From: Brevibacillus brevis NBRC 100599
GTDB taxonomy: Bacteria; Bacillota; Bacilli; Brevibacillales; Brevibacillaceae
Direction of reading: 5' to 3'
Length of the DNA: 64,000 nucleotides
NCBI RefSeq assembly: GCF_000010165.1
Contig: NC_012491.1
Span: 3,727,501-3,791,500, forward strand
Of this stretch, positions 51,613-59,115 are shown piece after piece. Numbering within the stretch: the stretch's first letter is position 1; each line of letters begins with the position of its first letter. The translations under genes and the position numbers were made by a program. Under the pieces are notes generated by a model. It was not told the origin of the DNA, ran no database searches, and worked only from the letters and a program-made list of their open reading frames with translations.

Positions 51613-51653
51613 TTTACCTACAACTTTTAATCGTATTATTCCGACATGAAACG
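51613..51653. repeat. Prophage B copy of the frame sequence 5' of STAND genes
   Basis: TTTACCTACAACTTTT ... CCGACATGAAACGACAAAAC matches 42126-42175. In prophage A this runs almost directly into the immA operator; here 1.25 kb with two genes is inserted after it. Confidence 0.65.
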
Positions 51654-51706
51654 ACAAAACCTCCTGACCAATGATCAAGAGGCATTGTTAGAAGCTTGTA
51701 AATACT

Positions 51707-52177
51707 TCATCGATTACTGCGCACTATCTTTCCAAACATAGTTGGTCTATTGGTTTCAAACTGATGAATAAGTTCTTCTCCAAAAATGCTAATTGATTGT
51801 TCCCAGGGATGCCCTAAATATCCCCACTTAAACTCTTTATTCAAAAAGAAGTAATAGTCACCATCTGGGTAAAACCCTATCCTTCCACTTGTATTCTCTA
51901 GATACGGATTGTAGAGATAGCACTCGTGGTGCCAATCCAGTGCGTAGATATATTCGTCAGACCCAGTTACCGCTCTAAGGTTGGTAATACACTTCTCCTC
52001 CAGATCATCGATATCCTCATCTATATATTCAGTAATATCAAATGTAACAAAAGAAACTGGTATATGAAACGAAGGCCAATCACTGCTATGAATGCTTGGT
52101 TTGAAATCGAAATCCTTATAAAATTTATCCCAAATCAGGCGATATTGCTCATCCGACAATGGAATCCAATTATCCAT
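51707..52177 (-). CDS. DUF2716-like protein
   Basis: 156 residues; ATG at 52177 with GGGGAGATG upstream. WIPLSDEQYRLIWDKFYKDFDFKPS, then YALDWHHECYLYNP, RIGFYPDGDYYFFLNKEFKWGYLGHPW, fit the DUF2716 pattern, a single-domain family often seen in small inserted gene blocks. Function unknown; an immunity role is possible. Present only in the prophage B copy. Confidence 0.72.
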   Translation of the reverse strand: MDNWIPLSDEQYRLIWDKFYKDFDFKPSIHSSDWPSFHIPVSFVTFDITEYIDEDIDDLEEKCITNLRAVTGSDEYIYALDWHHECYLYNPYLENTSGRIGFYPDGDYYFFLNKEFKWGYLGHPWEQSISIFGEELIHQFETNRPTMFGKIVRSNR

Positions 52178-52268
52178 TTTACATCTCCCCTAGATTAAGT
52201 CTTGATCCATTTCTTTGTTACTGAAAGTCCAAATAATTGCAAGAGTAGCTGATCTTCAAAATTACTAC

Positions 52269-52910
52269 CTATTTTTCCTGAATCTTTTCTTCCAGTTTCC
52301 GCAGCATAAGTTCCACATTTGTTAGTTCGATTCGATATTCACTGTCTCTGAAGTCGTCGTACTCAAACATTCCAGTAATTCTGATCTTATCTACTTCTAT
52401 AAACCTCAATAATCTCTTGGCTTCTTCCCTTAGTAATTCACGTACACCTTCATTGATAATCAACGTTCCATTAGAACCACCTAATAATGCAAAAGACAGA
52501 CCCAAGAATCGCAAGAAACTATATCCATCACAATAGTTCTCGTAAATGTTATCTAATACTTTATCTATATCATTTGTATCACTAGCTACTAGTTCTAGTT
52601 CCTCTTTGATTATGCGGTACTCAAGCTCTCCAAAAGGCATTACCGGCGTTAACAATTGCTCTAGGTCTAGATCAATATATTTCCCCTTGAAATCTAAGCT
52701 GATAAGCTCCAGGTAAAGGGCGTGCCCATAATGCTCTGCAATCTCTGGAGTCACATAGACCCATTGCTCGAATTCCTCAATTGTTAGTTTCTTTTTTAAA
52801 ACCTCATTGAATTTAATCTGTAAATCAAGAAGATTTATTAGCTGATCCCCCTCATGCTCCTTCTTTCCCGTGAGCTTCAGAATCTGGATATACTTCCAAA
52901 GATTATACAC
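52269..52910 (-). CDS. Hypothetical protein, possibly 5'-truncated
   Basis: 213 codons from a GTG at 52910 with no good ribosome site. Acidic, helical (GDQLINLLDLQIKFNEVLKKKLTIEEFEQW ... ELMLRKLEEKIQ). It starts right at the joint with the conserved immA upstream sequence, so the true 5' end may be lost. Looks like an immunity or antitoxin-type protein by size and acidity; no family recognised. Confidence 0.6.
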   Translation of the reverse strand: MYNLWKYIQILKLTGKKEHEGDQLINLLDLQIKFNEVLKKKLTIEEFEQWVYVTPEIAEHYGHALYLELISLDFKGKYIDLDLEQLLTPVMPFGELEYRIIKEELELVASDTNDIDKVLDNIYENYCDGYSFLRFLGLSFALLGGSNGTLIINEGVRELLREEAKRLLRFIEVDKIRITGMFEYDDFRDSEYRIELTNVELMLRKLEEKIQEK

Positions 52911-52920
52911 CGAATTGTCA

Positions 52921-52977
52921 CTAGTAGGAATAAAGTAGGAATTGTAAGATTATATACAGAACAAACGTTCCTACTAG
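52921..52977. promoter_or_regulatory. Inverted repeat operator before immA (prophage B)
   Basis: CTAGTAGGAA (52921-52930) and TTCCTACTAG (52968-52977), the same arms as at 42210-42266, spaced 37 bases. Confidence 0.7.
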
Positions 52978-52987
52978 AGGTGAATCA

Positions 52988-53480
52988 ATGAAGCTATCTT
53001 ACACTCCTACCCCTCTTGAAACTTGGATAAGCCACTTTTACAAACAACTTGGCATAAAAACACCTGGCGAATTAGACGAACAGCGTATTGCAAAATTACT
53101 AGACATCCATCTCTTTTACAAAGAGATCCCATTCAATGGCATATGAATTCGGTCGTTTTAAGAGCATCACCATAGACAAAAGGCTCACCACATTAGTTCA
53201 AAGGGAGCGCTTCTATCATGAGCTATGCCATATCCTCCGTCATTCCGGACGTCAGCTAATGATGCCGGCTGCTTTTCGTGAGCTCCAAGAATGGGATGCA
53301 AGGAATTTCACAAGATACGCTGCCTTACCACTACATATGCTGAAGAACTATGATTACAAGCAGCCTGAAATATTAGATACCCTATCAGAGCAGTTTAAGG
53401 TTACACCCGAACTATATGCAGATAGATTGCAGAGAATCAAATTAAAATTGTCATGCAACCCAATTCGATTCATCTCGTAA
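52988..53480 (+). pseudogene. immA-like gene, frameshifted (prophage B)
   Basis: Near-identical start to 42277 (MKLSYTPTPLETWISHFYK...) up to about 53125, then one extra base near 53130 (CCCATTCAATGG against CCATCAATGG) shifts the frame. The second part (53136-53480), with FYHELCHILRHSGRQ, is open in the new frame. Without correction the protein loses its N-terminus. Confidence 0.85.
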
Positions 53481-53516
53481 CAAATCAAAAGGACAATTTA
53501 ATATAGGAGGGAGACC

Positions 53517-55140
53517 ATGTTGCGGTTAGCTGTTTATGCACGTGTCAATTCAGACGATCAAGCAGAACGTGGTACGATCGAAAACCAACTTGAATTTGCT
53601 TGTAAGTATGCGGATCTTCATCAATTAGAAATCGTTAAGTGGTACAAGGATGACGGCGTTACTGGAACAATCCTACTAGAAGCTCGTCCAGCCGGCCGTG
53701 AGTTATTACAAGATGCTAAGAATGGAACGATTGATCTCCTTCTCATCTATCGCTTAGACCGACTTGGACGATCCGCCAGAATCATCCTGAATTCCGTTCA
53801 CGATCTAGAAAGTGACGGTGTTAAAATTCGCTCTATGACGGAGCCGTTTGATACTGGTGACCCATCCGGACGCTTCCTCCTAACCATTCTGGCTGGAGTT
53901 GCTGACTTGGAACGGGAGACCATCCTGGAACGTCTATGGTACGGCGCAAACCGCGCTGCACGGTCCGGTAAATGGCTTGGAGGTATTGTCCCCGTATGGT
54001 TACCGCGTAGACAGTGATGGCTATCTGGAGATTTGTGAAGACCTACTCCCTAACTCCGATATGACAGAGGCAGGTGTTGTTCGACTGATCTTTCACATGT
54101 TAGCTAACCAAGGCCATTCATGTATAAAAGTCTCCAACTACTTAAATGCATTAGGTATCCCTACGTCATACGCAAAGGATGATCGAAAAATTACTCGTGG
54201 GAAACGTAAAGAGAATACGGCGGGTATCTGGCGCCCCTCAAGAATACGTGGGATCATTACGAATACCTCTTACAAGGGAGTACATTTCTACGGAAAACGC
54301 AGTACACGAAAACGCGATGTAATTGAACGTGAAGTCCCAGCCATCGTTGATGTAGAAACGTGGGAAAAAGCACAGAAAGTCCTTCGAAGTAACCAAATAG
54401 AAGCTATGCGTAACATCAAGAATCAGTATTTACTACGTAGCTTACTAAAGTGTCAGTGCTGCGGATTAACTTATGTGGGGATTCATTATCCAGGAAGCAA
54501 ACGAGCTCTAAAAGGGTACTACACTTGCACAGGTAAACAAGCATATAATGGCCCAATGCAAGGTAAATGTACTTCGAAAAATTTGCCCCAGGATTGGATT
54601 GAGGATCTTGTGTGGAGGGATTGCTTAGCCTTTATAAATCAGCCAGGGGAAACCCTTCAGGAGATTGCTGCAGCTAGGGAAGTAATACAGACTGAGAAGG
54701 TCGATTTGGAATCAGAGATAGCACTTATTCAAAAGAGCATAGATGATAAAGACATAGAACGTCAGAGCATCCTGGACCTCTTTCGTAAAAGCATCATCAC
54801 TTTTACCGATTTAGAGAAACAGATTCAAAAAATTAATCAAGAGAAAGAGATCCTCGAGCAACGAATAAAAGAAATACGGACCTCGCTGCAAGTTGACCGC
54901 GATTACTCTACTAAGGTAATGAATGCTTTTCAATTACTCACATCACTCCGAAACAAACTAGATGACAATCCCTCATTCGAAACTCGACGTGAAATTGTGA
55001 AGGCTTTAGTCCAACGCATACAGGTATATACAACACCTAGCGTAGGTTCAAAGCGCCCTCGCTCTTCAGTCACCGTCCAGTATTGTTTTGCCAAGGATAT
55101 TATCTACACGGATAAGGATTGCACGAATCAATTAACATAA
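53517..55140 (+). pseudogene. Large serine recombinase, inactivated copy (prophage B)
   Basis: About 90% identical to 42804-44444 by eye. It starts YARVNSDDQ: the catalytic serine of RVS (Ser11 in the intact copy) is Asn. An extra G at 53994 (GTCCCCGTATGG against GTCCCCTATGG) shifts the frame after ~160 codons; the rest, including zinc ribbon and coiled coil, is open in the new frame to TAA at 55138. Two independent lesions make it inactive. Confidence 0.92.
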
Positions 55141-55404
55141 ACCAAGCAGGAAGGTAAAAACCCGCTTAGATCGTCCAATCGTAACAACCCCTGATTCCAG
55201 CGGATGGAGCAGTACTATAACACATGCCAAGAAAACTCAGGCAACTCATCAAGGAAAGGTATGTTACCATGAGACAAGCTACACTCTCCGGGACACGGAA
55301 TTTGCGCACCATCGCCAATCAGTACAGTAGCTGTAATCGTATGATGCGGGGCACGAAAAGTTCTCTCCTCTACAAGCTCACTCTCACTTCAATTGACCAG
55401 CATT
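55141..55404 (-). pseudogene. Relic of a comM fragment at the old prophage B right end
   Basis: Aligns with 44430-44695 (the AAA+ part of comM) at about 80% identity with small gaps, from GTAAAAACC to AATTGACCAGCA. After that the match stops abruptly. Frame is broken by indels. It shows that prophage B also used comM, or a comM-like site, as target and that most of the neighbouring comM copy was lost. Confidence 0.85.
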
Positions 55405-55590
55405 GATAGTAGACCACATTGTTAAAGAAATCTCTTTATTACTTTTAAATTCTAGCGACTCTAAATCTAACTCTTTCCCAAAATTGCCGTTACTTTCTCC
55501 CCAACCACCCGCCACTCCCCCATACCATTCTGGAAAACTTCCACTCCAACAGGTATACTGCAAATAAACAGATAAGGAGTTGTTTCTATA
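55405..55590 (-). other. Possible truncated gene fragment next to the comM relic
   Basis: On the minus strand the frame reads a protein-like stretch (SGSFPEWYGGVAGGWGES ... DLESLEFKSNKEISLTMW) that runs directly into comM-derived codons and stops. No start of its own; the frame continues upstream only by crossing the opposite-strand gene. Probably a gene remnant. Confidence 0.35.
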
Positions 55591-55899
55591 TTGATTTTTA
55601 CTATTGATCCTCATCAAATTTCCATCCACTACGAGCATGCTGAACCTGTTCAGATCGACTGGGACGACGTTTACAGTGTCTCTTACTATAAAATCGATTG
55701 CATTGAGTACGAAATGGGTTACCTTGTTTTTGACTTTGTTTATGGCGAGTTCATCGAGATAAATGATAGTGATCACAATTGGGAAAAAATCGTAAATGAT
55801 CTCGAAAAATACTTACCCTCGCAAACAAGCGATTGGAGGCACTCATTGCATAGTTGGTCGATCGACGACGGCATACTATATCTTTATGAAAAAGTGTGA
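55591..55899 (+). CDS. Small acidic protein, immunity-like
   Basis: 102 residues from a TTG at 55591 with AAGGAG 11 bases upstream. IDWDDVYSVSYYKIDCIEYEMGYLVFDFVYGEFIEIND then NDLEKYLPSQTSDWRHS. The acidic alpha/beta composition is like that of toxin immunity proteins; no named family. Confidence 0.62.
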   Translation: MIFTIDPHQISIHYEHAEPVQIDWDDVYSVSYYKIDCIEYEMGYLVFDFVYGEFIEINDSDHNWEKIVNDLEKYLPSQTSDWRHSLHSWSIDDGILYLYEKV

Positions 55900-56155
55900 A
55901 ACGAAGGTGAACTGGATTGACCTGGAATTCATCACTTTATCCAACGATTTAGAACGTGTCTTATTGCTGAAACCATTTGAATACGATGGCGAAAACGATA
56001 ATCGCTGGTCCTCAACATATGATCAAGGCCACATTCAGATTAATATATCTTGGCCCTATCTTTCTGAAAATCTTCAAGAATGGGACGTCACCGTGCCAGA
56101 AATATGTAGTCGTCTTACGAAACGTCGTTGGAGAAGTTTACTACCATTTTGGTAA
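55886..56155 (+). CDS. Small hypothetical protein
   Basis: 89 residues from the ATG at 55886, overlapping the previous gene by 14 bases; the ribosome site is weak. Mixed alpha/beta sequence rich in Trp (VNWIDLEFITLSNDLERVLLL ... ISWPYLSENLQEWDV), ending in a basic tail. Possibly a second small immunity-like gene or a fragment. No family recognised. Confidence 0.5.
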   Translation: MKKCETKVNWIDLEFITLSNDLERVLLLKPFEYDGENDNRWSSTYDQGHIQINISWPYLSENLQEWDVTVPEICSRLTKRRWRSLLPFW

Positions 56156-56183
56156 TCATCATGCGGCATTCGTAAAAAACAGC

Positions 56184-56335
56184 TCACCCTCCCTGCTTTT
56201 TCTTCAACTCATCCAGGAGTTCAATGATTCGTTGGTTTTGATCGACTTGCTTTACAATGTCTGGTTCATCTTCCGAATCGCGTCCTAGATTGCAAAAAGT
56301 CCTGCCAACAGTAGAAAAGCAAACATCCATTCCAT
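56184..56335 (-). pseudogene. Tiny membrane protein, possibly frameshifted
   Basis: ATG at 56335 has an excellent AAGGAGGAAAAAGCGC site, but the frame stops after 16 codons (MEWMFAFLLLAGLFAI). In the -1 frame a helical tail follows at once (LGRDSEDEPDIVKQVDQ ... DELKKKQGG, stop at 56184). A T5 run at the joint suggests an indel, less likely a recoding site. Confidence 0.45.
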
Positions 56336-56369
56336 GCGCTTTTTCCTCCTTATGATTATCATTGATACA

Positions 56370-56403
56370 AGAAAGACCCGCATTGCGAATGCGAGTCTTT
56401 TCT
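56370..56403 (-). terminator. Terminator of kptA
   Basis: AGACCCGCATT / AATGCGAGTCT stem with T-rich flank on the minus strand, about 35 bases after the kptA stop. Confidence 0.8.
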
Positions 56404-56436
56404 CATGCTGTGTTGTTTCTTCTTGAGCAAATCGAG

Positions 56437-56982
56437 CTACTTCTGATAGACAGAGATGTATTCTTTTTGCACGTGATCTGCCAACCAAACGAGCTCATTT
56501 CCATGGTAAAACTTCACACCATCTTGCCAAGCTTGCCTCGCATCGATTCGCAAAAGGACGGGATGATCGTCTCGTCTTTTCCCAACCTGCTGTGCTGTTT
56601 GGACGTCTTCAGACAGATGCACGTACTGTCTTCCTTTTGGAACAAGCCCGCTAGCCAAAATAGAATCGAGGAATCTTTGCGGCGTGCCATGAAAAAGATA
56701 CGCAGGCGGTTCTTTTTCTTCCTTGTGAATCTTTTGCGGCACTGAATGTCCATACAGGGCGCGAATTTTGCCTTGATTGATCTCATGACGCTTTTTTTCT
56801 GATAACGCAATCATCTTATGTAAATCTTCTTCGGTAACCGCTCGCCACTTTCGCTGTTCATGAAGTGACAAAAGCAATTGCTTGATAGGTACCCATCCTT
56901 GTTCGTCTAACTCAAGCTCATATTCATGGGGGGCATGACGAAGCGCATAGGACAATTCTTTACTCAATTTTTGATAATCCAT
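56437..56982 (-). CDS. kptA: RNA 2'-phosphotransferase (Tpt1/KptA)
   Basis: 181 residues; GGGGAGATGAGTGG before the ATG. SKELSYALRHAPHEYELELDEQGWVPIKQLL (N-terminal lobe), IRALYGHSVP, YLFHGTPQRFLDSILASGLVPKGRQYVHLSEDVQTAQQVG and HPVLLRIDARQA are the KptA blocks with the conserved Arg/His NAD-binding residues. It transfers an RNA 2'-phosphate to NAD. Neighbours are NADAR and nucleotidyltransferase genes, families linked to RNA repair and ADP-ribose. Confidence 0.94.
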   Translation of the reverse strand: MDYQKLSKELSYALRHAPHEYELELDEQGWVPIKQLLLSLHEQRKWRAVTEEDLHKMIALSEKKRHEINQGKIRALYGHSVPQKIHKEEKEPPAYLFHGTPQRFLDSILASGLVPKGRQYVHLSEDVQTAQQVGKRRDDHPVLLRIDARQAWQDGVKFYHGNELVWLADHVQKEYISVYQK

Positions 56983-57017
56983 CCACTCATCTCCCCTTAC
57001 AGGTCATGGCCACTTCT

Positions 57018-57173
57018 TTACGTAAAAAAGTAACCGAGACTCACGATTGTAGCAATAAATAGGTGTACGATGAAATTTCCTGTCAGTCGAACCCAGAGCT
57101 GTTGGCTTTTCATCGTCCAAAATCCATAAAGGAAAGCAACGATGAGATAAACCAGTACATAAACGAAAAACAC
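57018..57173 (-). CDS. Small two-helix membrane protein (51 aa)
   Basis: Read by hand: GTG at 57173 with AAAAAGGAG upstream, 51 codons, stop at 57018. Two membrane segments (FFVYVLVYLIVAFLYGFW and FIVHLFIATIVSLGYFF). It follows 57190-57381 by 16 bases and is likely co-transcribed. Unknown function. Confidence 0.75.
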   Translation of the reverse strand: MFFVYVLVYLIVAFLYGFWTMKSQQLWVRLTGNFIVHLFIATIVSLGYFFT

Positions 57174-57189
57174 AAGGCTGTTCTCCTTT

Positions 57190-57381
57190 TTAGGACATTT
57201 CTTTCTTTATGTTGGCAATTAGCTTGTCAGCATTGTTTTCATCGTTATCAAACATAACCAGGTCTTGCAAGGCAATCCCATCAACAGATTGAATGGCTGT
57301 GGACATAGAATCGGCCAGTTGCTGCATATCAGCTTTGTCTGCTACTTCAACATCTAGAACCAGTACAAGTTTTTTCTTCAT
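57190..57381 (-). CDS. Small hypothetical protein (63 aa)
   Basis: ATG at 57381 with GAGGATTTTCACC upstream. KKKLVLVLDVEVADKADMQQLADSM, then a short acidic C-terminus: one ferredoxin-like beta-alpha-beta unit, small enough to be an adaptor. No family recognised. Confidence 0.72.
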   Translation of the reverse strand: MKKKLVLVLDVEVADKADMQQLADSMSTAIQSVDGIALQDLVMFDNDENNADKLIANIKKEMS

Positions 57382-57440
57382 GGTGAAAATCCTCGCTTTA
57401 CGATAAGTATGGATAGTGCGATTGAGTCATATCATCCCCA

Positions 57441-57647
57441 TTATACAATAATAATCCGGTATACTTCGACCATGTCCAATAACAGCTTAATGAGATCAGC
57501 CCAGCCGATAAGACCGTCAGTCACTTTGATTCGGGCCCCAGTTTCAGTACCTGCTGATCTTACATCATAGTCATTGATCCCATGAAAAATCTTTTCTGCC
57601 GTCAAGCTCCTCCATTTATTTCTGCTGCAAACGAATAGTAGCTTCAT
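57441..57647 (-). CDS. Low-molecular-weight phosphatase-like protein, shortened
   Basis: 68 residues; ATG at 57647 behind GAGGAGGACGA and overlapping the previous stop. MKLLFVCSRNKWRSLTAEKIF matches the phosphatase-like loop and VRSAGTE, GLIGWADLI follow, but a normal member has ~105 residues. The sequence jumps from ADLI to KLLLDMVEVY, which looks like the family C-terminus, so about 35 residues between two LI pairs seem deleted in frame. Probably non-functional. Confidence 0.65.
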   Translation of the reverse strand: MKLLFVCSRNKWRSLTAEKIFHGINDYDVRSAGTETGARIKVTDGLIGWADLIKLLLDMVEVYRIIIV

Positions 57648-57877
57648 TCGTCCTCCTCATCCAAATCTTCAAACTGCCATTCCTCTGGTACCGGAAAATA
57701 AGCGTCATACTCTTTCCGGGCATCCACACTCATTTCCTCTAGCCATGGCCAGTAATGCATGAGATAGTCCTCACCAAATCCCATCCGCCAACACAAACTA
57801 TACGGATGCTCTTCTGGAAACACAATCCATGGCGGCAAGTAGAAATGCGGTTGGTACCCATCTAGGCTTCCACGCAC
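57644..57877 (-). CDS. Hypothetical protein, possibly part of a broken NADAR-linked gene
   Basis: 77 residues from a GTG at 57877 without a good site. GYQPHFYLPPWIVFPEEHPYSLCWRMGFGEDYLMHYWPWLEEM, then an acidic C-terminus. It overlaps the NADAR frame by 80 bases. It could be a separate small gene whose 5' end was lost, since the NADAR gene also looks damaged here. Confidence 0.55.
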   Translation of the reverse strand: MRGSLDGYQPHFYLPPWIVFPEEHPYSLCWRMGFGEDYLMHYWPWLEEMSVDARKEYDAYFPVPEEWQFEDLDEEDE

Positions 57878-58202
57878 GCACTTCCATCCATAATTTTCCT
57901 AGCATGTCTGAATCGTTGCTCGTACAATCGATTAAGGTGGCATCCCCAGTAGAGAGCAGTATTTCACGAATGACAGGGTACTGTTCTACTTTTGCTTGTA
58001 ATGCCTTGTGCATGATCTCTTTTTCTTGGGTAGTCCCTAAAAATTTCTTGGCTTGCAGATAGTGTTCCAAAGTTGTCCAAAGTTCCCCTTCCAACTCTAT
58101 TGGGTGAGTAGAGAAATTGGAGAAGCAGCCGTAAGGTTTATCTGGTTGATCAAAGTGAATTTCGAGAGGTTGCTGTATACGTTTTCGAATATGATCCTTC
58201 AT
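57798..58202 (-). CDS. NADAR-domain protein (YbiA-like), damaged C-terminus
   Basis: 134 residues from the ATG at 58202 with GAGGGGGAGGAC upstream. FDQPDKPYGCFSNFSTHPIELEGELWTTLEHYLQAKKFLGT is the NADAR start; LLSTGDATLIDCTSNDSDMLGKLWMEVR is its C-terminal part, but the usual W-G-x-G-x...K-N segment between them is missing, and the tail after it looks out of frame. NADAR enzymes act on ADP-ribose derivatives (for example removing ADP-ribose from guanine). Probably inactivated by an internal deletion. Confidence 0.75.
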   Translation of the reverse strand: MKDHIRKRIQQPLEIHFDQPDKPYGCFSNFSTHPIELEGELWTTLEHYLQAKKFLGTTQEKEIMHKALQAKVEQYPVIREILLSTGDATLIDCTSNDSDMLGKLWMEVRAWKPRWVPTAFLLAAMDCVSRRASV

Positions 58203-58242
58203 GAATATGTCCTCCCCCTCTATCATAACGAGCCCATCATGA

Positions 58243-59019
58243 CTAACTGATTATCCACGCCTTCTGCAAATACTTCCGAAATATCTCATCCAGCTTTTCT
58301 GTTGGGTCCCCCAGATCATTTGTATATTGGCTAGCCAGTGCAGTCAGACGCTCAATTTGTTCCTCAATAAAATGGTGAAGCTCTCCGATTCTTGGCTCCA
58401 AGTTCAACTTATCCCCAGCTATTTTTCTTTGGAGCAGCTCAGAAATTTTACTTTTTAATGTAGAATCGGTTATCAGCTCTGCAACCAGCTGATCAAATCC
58501 AATGGGGGGATTCGTATGATACGTTTCGATCCAGATGCACGCGAGGATCGGGCGTAACACATAGAAATATTTTTTGATTTTGACTTGCTCACCTTGCAGA
58601 TAGTCTCGAAAATTCCCTTTGGCCATACTGAGGTAATGATGCAAGGAAGCCTTTGGCGAAAATACTTCTTCTTGCAACCTTGCCAGCTCATCTCGAAAGC
58701 CTAGTGTATCGAGATAAACGATGTCCGACACAAGCCATTCTTGTAGGGGTGGATTCGACTTTCGAAATAGCTTGAGCGCTTTTCGAATATCCCAGCCGTT
58801 TATATCTAAGAGGTCATTGATTGGTTCTTCCACAACATCCCGTTTATCATCAATGGACAAATACCATTCCGGTTTCTTCACATAGACAAAACGCACATCA
58901 TAATCGCTATCTTTGGACGGGAATCCCCATGCCCGGCTTCCCGATTCAACAGCGAACAGTACTTTTAATTCATGCGCTTGCTCGATGTCTTTTAACTTTT
59001 CCAAGATGATCTCTCTCAA
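58243..59019 (-). CDS. Nucleotidyltransferase, RlaP/YcgL-like
   Basis: 258 residues from a TTG at 59019 behind GGAGGAGGAATGAATC. VLFAVESGSRAWGFPSKDSDYDVRFVYV is the pol-beta G-S...D-x-D signature. LDINGWDIRKALKLFRKSNPPLQEWL and the helical C-terminal domain match the RlaP/YcgL group of predicted nucleotidyltransferases associated with RNA repair. Substrate unknown. Next to NADAR and near kptA. Confidence 0.86.
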   Translation of the reverse strand: MREIILEKLKDIEQAHELKVLFAVESGSRAWGFPSKDSDYDVRFVYVKKPEWYLSIDDKRDVVEEPINDLLDINGWDIRKALKLFRKSNPPLQEWLVSDIVYLDTLGFRDELARLQEEVFSPKASLHHYLSMAKGNFRDYLQGEQVKIKKYFYVLRPILACIWIETYHTNPPIGFDQLVAELITDSTLKSKISELLQRKIAGDKLNLEPRIGELHHFIEEQIERLTALASQYTNDLGDPTEKLDEIFRKYLQKAWIIS

Positions 59020-59066
59020 GATTCATTCCTCCTCCACAACAAATGAAATGATTTCCTTCCACTTGG

Positions 59067-59107
59067 AAAAAAACTCGCTGAACCAGTTACGATTCAGCGA
59101 GTTTCTT
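59067..59107. terminator. Bidirectional terminator
   Basis: AAACTCGCTGAA / TTCAGCGAGTTT, 12 bases perfect, loop of 10; A-run before and T-run after. It ends the Ig-repeat gene on the minus strand. Confidence 0.88.
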
Positions 59108-59115
59108 ATCAACCA

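Larger units (their letters stand above)
45718..55404. mobile_element. Remnant of prophage B: lysogeny end with defence cargo
   Basis: The sequence repeats the prophage A right end: control region (45718-46000 like 33258-33552), cro/repressor switch, two-gene cargo, bidirectional terminator, minus-strand STAND gene, the shared 51613 sequence, the inverted-repeat operator, immA, recombinase, comM fragment. All structural and replication genes are gone. cro, immA and recombinase are frameshifted. The cargo (PARIS, NACHT, DUF2716-like) stays open. Confidence 0.88.

Noticed and set aside
55384-55776. 130-codon minus-strand frame
   Set aside because: Its first half is antisense to the plus-strand gene at 55591; only the last part may be a remnant, noted separately.
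56285-56335. Programmed frameshift in the tiny membrane protein
   Set aside because: The T5 run does not form a proper X XXY YYZ heptamer in frame; a simple indel is more likely.
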